A stretch of 7,059 nt of DNA from contig JADGRM010000116.1 of the NCBI GenBank assembly GCA_017880945.1, forward strand, positions 1 to 7,059. The letters run 5' to 3'. This document shows positions 1 through 4,901 of this stretch, one piece after another. Below the pieces are notes generated by a model, which was given only the letters and a program-made list of their open reading frames with translations, was not told where the DNA came from and made no database searches. Within the stretch, counting starts at the first letter, position 1. Every line of letters starts with the position of its first letter. A program made the translations under genes and the position numbers. This stretch comes from Gallionella sp. Its GTDB lineage: Bacteria > Pseudomonadota > Gammaproteobacteria > Burkholderiales > Gallionellaceae.

Positions 1-474
1 TTGCGTTCCAATCTGGTCAAGGAAGAAACCCTTGCGACACTTGCGCAGCAACTTGATCTGGGCAGTCAATTAAGGCTGGGAGAGGGCGAGTTGAAGAGCG
101 GCGGATTTCGTCGCCCATCGATATTGGCGGATGCCCTGGAAGCATTGTTCGGCGCGGTGCTTCTTGATAGCGGCTTTGCAGATGCCGAAACAGTGGTGCT
201 GAATTTGTATGTGCCTTATCTGGAAAAGGTGGATATGCAGACGCTGGGCAAAGATGCCAAGACCTTATTGCAGGAATATCTGCAAGGCAGGAGGATCCCT
301 CTGCCGACCTATAGCGTGGTCGATATGTCAGGCGAAGCTCATGCGCAATCTTTTCAAGTGGAGTGCGTCATTCCATCATTAAACATTTCCACATGCGGTA
401 CGGGAACCAGCCGCCGCAATGCCGAACAACAGGCGGCACAGGCAGCCTATCAACAATTACCGGCCACATCATGA
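1..474 (+). CDS. rnc: Ribonuclease III, 3' part (5' end outside window)
   Basis: RNase III cleaves double-stranded RNA, processing rRNA precursors and some mRNAs in the cytoplasm. The visible 157 residues are the C-terminal two thirds of a protein usually about 225 aa long. The run ILADALEALFGAV (residues 41-53) carries D44 and E47, which correspond to the metal-binding D114 and E117 of the E. coli enzyme. A double-stranded RNA-binding domain follows from about residue 85 to 153, with LLQEYLQGRRIPLPTY at its start and GTSRRNAEQQAAQAA in its last helix. The signature containing the other two acidic residues (NERLEFLGD type) is missing because it lies upstream. The first codon, TTG, matches the leucine/methionine before RSNLV in full-length homologues, so it is internal and not a start. 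The stop overlaps the era start as ATGA, suggesting translational coupling. Confidence 0.96.
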   Translation: MRSNLVKEETLATLAQQLDLGSQLRLGEGELKSGGFRRPSILADALEALFGAVLLDSGFADAETVVLNLYVPYLEKVDMQTLGKDAKTLLQEYLQGRRIPLPTYSVVDMSGEAHAQSFQVECVIPSLNISTCGTGTSRRNAEQQAAQAAYQQLPATS

Positions 475-1406
475 CTGAACAACCAACAGCTTTTACGGAC
501 AACGGCAACGCGGATTCCCTGCCACAACCATTTCGCAGCGGTTTTATCGCCATCGTCGGTCGGCCCAATGTGGGCAAGTCCACGCTGCTCAATCATCTGA
601 TCGGGCAGAAGATCAGCATCACTTCGCGCAAGGCGCAAACCACGCGCCACCGCATCCATGGGATCTACACCGACGAGCACAGCCAATTTGTGTTTGTCGA
701 TACGCCAGGGTTCCAGACCAAACATCTCAACGCGCTGAACCGCGGCATGAATAGAGTGGTGACCAGCAGTTTGCGCGATGTGCAGGTGGTGATGTATGTG
801 CTGGAAGCGTTGCGCTATGACGAACGCGACCAGGCAGTGCTCAAGCTGCTGCCGGACAATCGCCCGGTATTGCTGGTGATCAACAAGATCGACGAGGTGG
901 CGGACAAGGGCCAATTGTTCGCGTTTGCCGAGCGTGTCGCGCAGGATTTCAAGTTTGCCGACATCGTGCCGGTGAGCGCCAAGCTGGGCAGCAAGCTGGA
1001 CGAATTGCGCGAGGCGCTGCGCCGTCACCTGCCGCCGGGCGAATTGATCTATGACAAGGACGACATCACCGACCGCAGCGAAAGATTTTTGGCCGCTGAA
1101 ATATTGCGTGAAAAAATATTCCGCTACACCGGAGATGAGTTGCCCTACTCGACCAGTGTGGTGATCGAGCAATTCAAAATGGAAGGCAAGCTGCGCCGCA
1201 TCCATGCCGCGATCCTGGTGGACCGCGAAGCCCACAAGGCGATGCTGATCGGCAAAAAAGGCGAGAAGCTCAAGGAGATTGCCACCCAGGCGCGGCTGGA
1301 CATGGAAAAGCTGTTCGATGGCAAAGTGTTCCTGGAGGTGTTCGTCAAATTGCGCAGCGGCTGGGCGGATGACGAACGCGTTCTGCGCAGCCTGGGTTAC
1401 GAATGA
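471..1406 (+). CDS. era: GTPase Era, 16S rRNA-binding ribosome assembly factor
   Basis: Era is an essential GTPase that binds the 3' end of 16S rRNA and helps mature the 30S subunit. The 311-aa product is close to the usual 300 aa. The GTPase motifs are all present: GRPNVGKST (30-38, P-loop), DTPG (77-80), NKID (138-141) and SAK (169-171). The C-terminal KH domain carries GKKG at 261-264 within AMLIGKKGEKLKEIA, and the protein ends in the typical GWADDERVLRSLGYE. I chose the ATG at 471 because it gives a normal N-terminus and overlaps the rnc stop as ATGA. The frame is open further upstream to an ATG at 363, but that stretch lies inside rnc and translates to nothing Era-like. There is no clear Shine-Dalgarno sequence, so initiation probably depends on coupling to rnc. 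The rnc-era-recO order is the standard proteobacterial arrangement. Confidence 0.98.
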   Translation: MTEQPTAFTDNGNADSLPQPFRSGFIAIVGRPNVGKSTLLNHLIGQKISITSRKAQTTRHRIHGIYTDEHSQFVFVDTPGFQTKHLNALNRGMNRVVTSSLRDVQVVMYVLEALRYDERDQAVLKLLPDNRPVLLVINKIDEVADKGQLFAFAERVAQDFKFADIVPVSAKLGSKLDELREALRRHLPPGELIYDKDDITDRSERFLAAEILREKIFRYTGDELPYSTSVVIEQFKMEGKLRRIHAAILVDREAHKAMLIGKKGEKLKEIATQARLDMEKLFDGKVFLEVFVKLRSGWADDERVLRSLGYE

Positions 1407-1419
1407 CAACGTACTACGA

Positions 1420-2163
1420 ATGATCGCAGCAAACCGCAACAAACAGCAGGACGAGGTGGCGTTTGTTTTGCACAGCTATCCGTTCCGCGAAACCAGCCTG
1501 ATCATCGAAGCATTCAGCCGCCAGCATGGACGGCTGGCGATCGTGGCGCGCGGCGCGCGGCGCCCCCGATCCGGCTTGCGCGGCGTGCTGATGAATTTCC
1601 AGCCGTTGCTGTTGAGCTGGTTCGGCAAGGGCGAAGTGCGTACCTTGCACAGCGCGGAATGGCAGGGCGGGCAGCCCTATCTGCAAGGCACGGCGTTGAT
1701 GTGCGGGTTCTATCTGAACGAACTGCTGATCAACCTGCTGGCACGCGACGATCCGCATGGACAACTGTTCGACTACTACCGCGCCACCTTGTACCGCTTG
1801 GCGCACGAAGCCGACCACGCTGCCACGCTGCGTTGTTTTGAAAAACATTTGCTGCAAGAATTGGGCTACGCGCTGATTTTGGTACATGAGGCCGGCGGTG
1901 ATAAGCCAATACAGCCTGAAGTCTGCTATCGTTACGCCGTGGAGCGGGGCCCGTTACCGGATGATAGCGCGCCGGATGACGGCGACATGCAAACCGGCTT
2001 GCCGGTGTCGGGCAAGACTTTGCTCGATATGGCAGCAGATGACTATTCCGATCCGACCACCGCACAGCAGAGCAAGCAACTGATGCGGGTGTTGCTGAAC
2101 CATCATCTTGGCGGCAAGATTCTGCATACGCGAGAACTGATTAAGGACTTACAGAAATTATGA
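1420..2163 (+). CDS. recO: DNA repair protein RecO
   Basis: RecO works with RecR, and usually RecF, to load RecA onto SSB-coated single-stranded DNA during gap repair. The 247-aa product has the family layout: an N-terminal OB-fold (about residues 12-85, with VLHSYPFRETSLIIEAFS and the basic GARRPRSGLRG) followed by a helical domain containing FYLNELLINLL and the C-terminal HHLGGKILHTRELI. The paired cysteines that bind zinc in many RecO proteins are absent, as in the E. coli protein. The ATG at 1420 is the natural start: it lies 13 nt after the era stop and leaves a short N-terminal extension before DEVAFVLHS. The frame extends upstream to 1279, but this lies inside era. No convincing Shine-Dalgarno precedes the start. 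The recO stop overlaps the pdxJ ATG (ATGA, 2160-2163). Confidence 0.95.
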   Translation: MIAANRNKQQDEVAFVLHSYPFRETSLIIEAFSRQHGRLAIVARGARRPRSGLRGVLMNFQPLLLSWFGKGEVRTLHSAEWQGGQPYLQGTALMCGFYLNELLINLLARDDPHGQLFDYYRATLYRLAHEADHAATLRCFEKHLLQELGYALILVHEAGGDKPIQPEVCYRYAVERGPLPDDSAPDDGDMQTGLPVSGKTLLDMAADDYSDPTTAQQSKQLMRVLLNHHLGGKILHTRELIKDLQKL

Positions 2164-2882
2164 TCAAATTAGGATTGAACATTGACCACGTCGCCACGCT
2201 GCGCCAGGTGCGCGGCGCGCCTTATCCCAACGTGGTGCGCGCCGCGCTGCTGGCGGAATCGGCCGGAGTCGATGCGATCACTTTGCACCTGCGCGAAGAC
2301 CGCCGCCACATCCAGGACCGCGATGTGGAGGTGCTGCGCGACATGCTGCAAACGCGCATGAATCTGGAAAGTGCCGTCACCGACGAAATGCTCGACATCG
2401 CGCTGCGCATCAAGCCGTACGATTTGTGCCTGGTACCGGAGCGTCGCGAAGAACTGACCACCGAAGGCGGGCTGGATGTGGTGCGTTATTTCGATACCAT
2501 CAAGGCGGCCTGCGCACGCTGTGCCGAAGCGGGTATACGCGTGTCATTGTTCATCGACCCTGACCCAAAGCAAATCGATGCGGCGCGCCGCACCGGTGCT
2601 ACGGTGGTGGAATTACACACCGGAAAATATGCCGATGCGAACAATATTACGGAGCACAACCATGAACTGGCGCGCATCCGCATTGCGGCGGAACACGCCC
2701 ATGCGCAAGGACTGCAGGTGAATGCGGGGCACGGACTGAATTACCATAACGTGCAGCCTATCGTTGCAATCCCCAATCTGGTCGAACTTAACATCGGTCA
2801 TGCCATCATTGCCGAATCATTGTTCATCGGTCTGGAAGCGGCGGTCAAAAAAATGAAGGCATTGTTGGCAGGCCATGTATAG
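2160..2882 (+). CDS. pdxJ: Pyridoxine 5'-phosphate synthase PdxJ
   Basis: PdxJ condenses 1-deoxy-D-xylulose 5-phosphate with 3-amino-2-oxopropyl phosphate to give pyridoxine 5'-phosphate, the last ring-forming step of the DXP-dependent vitamin B6 pathway. The 240-aa TIM-barrel protein is full length. Active-site residues are in place: NIDH (7-10), R18, H43 and R45 in LHLRED, E70 in MNLES, H191 in VNAGHGL and NIGHA (211-215). These sit two positions before the E. coli H45, R47, E72 and H193. The ATG at 2160 overlaps the recO stop and gives the standard MIKLGLNIDH start. The C-terminus (KKMKALLAGHV) is normal, so the unusual DNA that begins directly after the stop has not damaged this gene. Confidence 0.98.
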   Translation: MIKLGLNIDHVATLRQVRGAPYPNVVRAALLAESAGVDAITLHLREDRRHIQDRDVEVLRDMLQTRMNLESAVTDEMLDIALRIKPYDLCLVPERREELTTEGGLDVVRYFDTIKAACARCAEAGIRVSLFIDPDPKQIDAARRTGATVVELHTGKYADANNITEHNHELARIRIAAEHAHAQGLQVNAGHGLNYHNVQPIVAIPNLVELNIGHAIIAESLFIGLEAAVKKMKALLAGHV

Positions 2883-2908
2883 AAATCGTAGCGAGCAAGC
2901 CAGAGTGC

Positions 2909-2914
2909 AAGGAG
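2909..2914 (+). promoter_or_regulatory. Shine-Dalgarno AAGGAG for the GTG small ORF
   Basis: AAGGAG lies seven nt upstream of GTG 2922. It is the only strong ribosome binding sequence I see between pdxJ and acpS, and it supports translation of the small ORF that runs into the acpS start. Confidence 0.4.
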
Positions 2915-2921
2915 CAGCGCA

Positions 2922-3167
2922 GTGAAAGACGAGACATACCTCATAGGTAGGCGCACCCGCAAGGGGCAGGCCGTGCGGTTCCCGTCGCTAAAGCGACGGC
3001 CGCTACGCTCAGGATTGAACGACAACGCAGTTGCGGCGGAGACTTTCCTTCAGGTTAGTCGGAGCCAACATGCGACGCAGCGAACGGAAGGGTGGTTGCA
3101 TAGCAGCCGGGTACCCACCGGCCTACTCCCTGCGGGTGAATCTGGCTGCGCAGCAGATTTATCATGA
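2922..3167 (+). CDS. Possible 81-aa small ORF inside the pdxJ-acpS insert, function unknown
   Basis: I do not recognise a function. This frame starts at GTG 2922, seven nt after AAGGAG (2909-2914), a near-ideal Shine-Dalgarno arrangement. It ends at a TGA that overlaps the acpS ATG as ATGA (3164-3167), the same junction style as rnc-era and recO-pdxJ. The predicted peptide is basic at the N-terminus (RRTRKG, LKRRP), lacks a signal peptide or membrane segment, and shows no recognisable domain. Codon use differs from the neighbours: AGG, ATA, three CTA and two CGA codons occur in only 81. This favours a fortuitous frame within a repeat element over an old gene. Even without a functional product, translating it could deliver ribosomes to acpS, which has no Shine-Dalgarno of its own. 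Confidence 0.33.
   Translation: MKDETYLIGRRTRKGQAVRFPSLKRRPLRSGLNDNAVAAETFLQVSRSQHATQRTEGWLHSSRVPTGLLPAGESGCAADLS
2982..2999. repeat. Perfect 8-bp hairpin in the insert
   Basis: CCGTCGCT is followed after two A residues by its exact reverse complement AGCGACGG. As RNA this would more likely form a 7-bp stem with a UAAA tetraloop. It is not followed by a T-run, so it is not a standard intrinsic terminator. Confidence 0.7.
3070..3149. repeat. Two adjacent stem-loops before acpS
   Basis: The first pairs ATGCGAC (3070-3076) with GTTGCAT (3095-3101), seven pairs including one G-U. The second pairs GCAGCC (3103-3108) with GGCTGC (3144-3149) and encloses ACCC/GGGT (3113-3116 and 3134-3137). They end 14 nt before the acpS ATG, so folding could affect access to that start. 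There is no poly-T tract that would suggest termination. Confidence 0.5.
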
Positions 3168-3544
3168 TTTTCGGCATTGGCACGGACATCGTCGAATACG
3201 CGCGCATCGAAGCGATGTGGGTCCGCTATGACGCGCGTTTCGCCGAACGGGTGCTGAGCGAGCGCGAGTTGCCGAGTTTCAAATCCAGCCCCCATGCCGC
3301 GCGTTTTCTCGCGAAGCGTTTCGCCGCCAAAGAGGCCTTTGCCAAAGCCATCGGCAGCGGACTGCGCGATCCGGTCAGCCTGCGCCGCATCAGTGTTACA
3401 CATGACGGCCTCGGCAAGCCTGTGCTGCTGTTCGACCAAGTGCTGCGCACCCATTTGGCGCAATTGGGCATCAGCGGCCATCATCTTTCCATCAGTGACG
3501 AACGCAGCATGATCGTCGCGTTTGTGGTGCTGGAAACCAATTGA
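3164..3544 (+). CDS. acpS: Holo-[acyl-carrier-protein] synthase AcpS
   Basis: AcpS transfers the 4'-phosphopantetheine arm of coenzyme A to a serine of apo-acyl carrier protein, switching on fatty acid synthesis. The 126-aa product is the usual length. The N-terminal GIGTDIV motif contains D8, and FAAKEAFAKAIG (53-64) contains E57 and K61; D8 and E57 are the magnesium-binding acidic pair. HHLSISDE near the C-terminus is also characteristic. The ATG at 3164 gives the standard MIFGIGTDIV start. No Shine-Dalgarno precedes it, and the start overlaps the stop of an upstream 81-codon frame as ATGA. Neighbouring pdxJ is its usual partner, but the gap of 281 nt is abnormally long. nagZ follows after 35 nt. 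Confidence 0.97.
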   Translation: MIFGIGTDIVEYARIEAMWVRYDARFAERVLSERELPSFKSSPHAARFLAKRFAAKEAFAKAIGSGLRDPVSLRRISVTHDGLGKPVLLFDQVLRTHLAQLGISGHHLSISDERSMIVAFVVLETN

Positions 3545-3569
3545 TCTATCGTCCCATTGACTAATCGTT

Positions 3570-3574
3570 AGGAG
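3570..3574 (+). promoter_or_regulatory. Shine-Dalgarno AGGAG for nagZ
   Basis: AGGAG lies five nt upstream of ATG 3580 and confirms that start. It is a clear independent ribosome binding site in a block where most other starts rely on overlap with the upstream stop. Confidence 0.8.
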
Positions 3575-3579
3575 AAGAT

Positions 3580-4629
3580 ATGAGTTTGGGCCCCGTGATG
3601 CTGGATGTGCTTGGTACGCAACTGACCGCAGAGGATGAAGCGCGCCTGAGTCATCCGCTGGTCGGCGGGGTCATCCTGTTCTCGCGCAACTATCAATCGC
3701 CCGGCCAACTGTATGAACTCACCGCCGCGATCCATGCGCTGCGTAGCCCGCCGTTGCTGATCGCGGTGGATCACGAGGGAGGCCGGGTGCAACGTTTTCG
3801 CGAGGGGTTCTGCAAAATTCCCGCGATGCGCGAACTCGGAAAGATCTGGGATGCACATCCGCAACGTGCCCGGCACCTGGCTCAACAAGTCGGCTATGTG
3901 CTGGCGGCGGAATTGCGCGCCAGCGGCGTGGACTTCAGCTTTACGCCGGTGCTGGACGTTGATTTCGGGCAGAGCAGCGTGATCGGCGACCGCGCGTTTC
4001 ACAGCGACCCGCAAGCGATCGCCGAGCTGGCGCACAGCCTGTTACTTGGACTCAAGCAGGGCGGCATGCCGACGGTCGGCAAGCATTTCCCCGGCCACGG
4101 TTACGTGCGCGCCGATTCGCATCTGGATATCCCGGTGGACGAGCGCGAGTTCGTTGATATCGAAATGTGCGACCTGGTCCCGTTCCGGCAGATGGTGAAC
4201 TACGGCCTGACCGCCGTGATGCCCGCCCATGTCATCTACCCGAAAGTGGACAGCCGTCCGGCCGGGTTTTCGCCGGTCTGGTTAAAGAACATCCTGCGCG
4301 GCCAACTGGGCTTCGAAGGCTGCATCTTCAGCGACGACTTGAGCATGGAAGGCGCGACCGTCGCGGGCGGCATCGTGCAGCGCGCCGAAGCTGCGCTGAA
4401 TGCGGGTTGCGACATGGTGCTGGTGTGTAACAAGCCGCAATCGGCGGATGAACTGCTGCGGGGATTGAATTGGGAAATGCCCGCCGCCAGCCGCGCGCGG
4501 CTCGCCCCGATGCGCGGAAAGCCGCACCCGGAATCGCTGGCCCAACTGCATGAGCAGCATCAATTTCTCAAAGCATTGGACGAGATTTCTGCTATCGGCA
4601 TGAGCAACGCGGAATTGCCTTTGGTCTAG
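3580..4629 (+). CDS. nagZ: Beta-N-acetylhexosaminidase NagZ (glycoside hydrolase family 3)
   Basis: NagZ removes N-acetylglucosamine from anhydro-muropeptides in the cytoplasm during peptidoglycan recycling; its products can induce AmpC beta-lactamase in some bacteria. The 349-aa product is a single TIM barrel typical of Gram-negative NagZ. It has VDHEGGRVQRF (63-73), KHFPGHG (168-174), the mobile-loop dyad D179-x-H181 in ADSH that supplies the catalytic acid/base, MPAHVIY (214-220) and SDDLSM (251-256), where D252 aligns with the nucleophile D248 of the Salmonella enzyme. There is no signal peptide, as expected for a cytosolic enzyme. A good AGGAG fixes the start at 3580. It is the last gene of the rnc-to-nagZ run and is followed by a 272-nt gap. 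No strong intrinsic terminator follows the stop. Confidence 0.97.
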   Translation: MSLGPVMLDVLGTQLTAEDEARLSHPLVGGVILFSRNYQSPGQLYELTAAIHALRSPPLLIAVDHEGGRVQRFREGFCKIPAMRELGKIWDAHPQRARHLAQQVGYVLAAELRASGVDFSFTPVLDVDFGQSSVIGDRAFHSDPQAIAELAHSLLLGLKQGGMPTVGKHFPGHGYVRADSHLDIPVDEREFVDIEMCDLVPFRQMVNYGLTAVMPAHVIYPKVDSRPAGFSPVWLKNILRGQLGFEGCIFSDDLSMEGATVAGGIVQRAEAALNAGCDMVLVCNKPQSADELLRGLNWEMPAASRARLAPMRGKPHPESLAQLHEQHQFLKALDEISAIGMSNAELPLV

Positions 4630-4657
4630 TTGACCAGGTGATGGGGGAAATTAGATT
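4630..4657 (+). promoter_or_regulatory. Possible sigma70-type promoter just after nagZ
   Basis: TTGACC (4630-4635) matches five of six -35 bases. After 16 nt, TAGATT (4652-4657) matches four of six -10 bases. It would produce a transcript with a leader of roughly 235 nt before zipA that contains the inverted repeats at 4664-4733. This is pattern matching only. Confidence 0.25.
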
Positions 4658-4663
4658 AATAAA

Positions 4664-4733
4664 CGGGACAGGTTCAATTCGTTTTGCAGGGTGATAAAAA
4701 ATTCACAATCCCGCACTCTTTGTCCGTCCCTGC
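4664..4733. repeat. Cluster of overlapping inverted repeats in the nagZ-zipA gap
   Basis: Several stems can form but cannot all coexist: GGACA (4666-4670) with TGTCC (4721-4725), CGGGA (4664-4668) with TCCCG (4709-4713), and GCAGGG (4686-4691) with CCCTGC (4728-4733). A weaker GTGA/TCAC hairpin (4691-4706) encloses an A-rich loop. None is followed by a poly-T tract, so a simple terminator is unlikely. The arrangement could be a leader structure, a protein site or chance. The rest of the 272-nt gap holds the TTGGCAT repeats and the zipA promoter candidate. Confidence 0.4.
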
Positions 4734-4748
4734 CATTGCCGACAACAA

Positions 4749-4817
4749 ATGCCAAACAGGTTATTCCTCAGAGTTTTAAGCCGATTCGCGAACTTGGCAT
4801 CCATACCATTTTGGCAT
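4749..4817. repeat. Three copies of TTGGCAT, one inverted and two direct
   Basis: ATGCCAA at 4749-4755 is the reverse complement of TTGGCAT, which then occurs at 4794-4800 and 4811-4817. The two direct copies start 17 bp apart, about one and a half helical turns. ATGCCAAA (4749-4756) and TTTGGCAT (4810-4817) form an 8-bp inverted repeat. The position upstream of a promoter candidate is compatible with a regulator binding site, but no known regulator is recognised. Confidence 0.4.
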
Positions 4818-4838
4818 AGAAGCAGTCCAAGGAGAGTG

Positions 4839-4865
4839 TTGAGCCGGTCTTTGCCGTGAGATAAT
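4839..4865 (+). promoter_or_regulatory. Candidate extended -10 promoter for zipA-ligA
   Basis: GATAAT (4860-4865) matches five of six -10 bases and is preceded by TGA (4857-4859), giving the extended TGn -10 element. TTGAGC (4839-4844) is a fair -35 box at a short 15-nt spacing, which extended -10 promoters tolerate. Transcription would start near 4872, leaving a leader of about 30 nt before the zipA ATG. This is the best promoter candidate in the window. Confidence 0.42.
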
Positions 4866-4901
4866 CTGCGCCATGTTCCTGATATTTGTTATGGTTCTCC
4901 T

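Larger units (their letters stand above)
2883..3163. repeat. Structured intergenic insert between pdxJ and acpS, candidate small repeat element
   Basis: pdxJ and acpS are normally adjacent with little or no gap, yet here 281 nt separate two intact genes. The segment is dense in inverted repeats: TACCT/AGGTA (2937-2949), CCGTCGCT/AGCGACGG (2982-2999), GACT/AGTC (3041-3060), ATGCGAC/GTTGCAT (3070-3101, one G-U pair), GCAGCC/GGCTGC enclosing ACCC/GGGT (3103-3149), and the 10-bp palindrome GCTGCGCAGC (3145-3154). Its ends are weakly inverted copies of each other: AAATC at 2883 and GATTT at 3156, with about 13 of 17 positions agreeing when short gaps are allowed. No clear target-site duplication is visible. 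It fits a MITE- or REP-like dispersed element, but that is an inference from structure and position. Whether it recurs elsewhere in the genome cannot be seen here. Confidence 0.5.

Noticed and set aside
363..470. Upstream in-frame extension of era from ATG 363
   Set aside because: It lies inside the RNase III double-stranded RNA-binding domain. The added residues are unlike Era, and ATG 471 gives the usual length and an ATGA overlap.
1279..1419. Upstream in-frame extension of recO from ATG 1279
   Set aside because: It overlaps the conserved KH domain of era and adds Cys/Arg-rich sequence not found in RecO.
450..1442. 330-codon open frame on the minus strand opposite era
   Set aside because: It lies fully antisense to a certain gene. 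The peptide is rich in His and Gln with no recognisable domain, a common by-product of codon bias in GC-rich genes.
2982..3010. Intrinsic terminator after pdxJ
   Set aside because: The hairpin is good but no T-run follows, and acpS would be expected to be on the same transcript.
2883..3163. Integron attC site or attachment site in the pdxJ-acpS insert
   Set aside because: The conserved attC core sites (RYYYAAC and GTTRRRY) in the proper arrangement are not visible, and there is no integrase nearby.
3568..4035. 155-codon minus-strand frame opposite nagZ
   Set aside because: It is antisense to a certain gene, with no ribosome binding site and no recognisable domain.
4794..4826. Sigma54-type -24/-12 promoter suggested by TTGGCAT
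   Set aside because: The required GC at the -12 position is missing for both direct copies.
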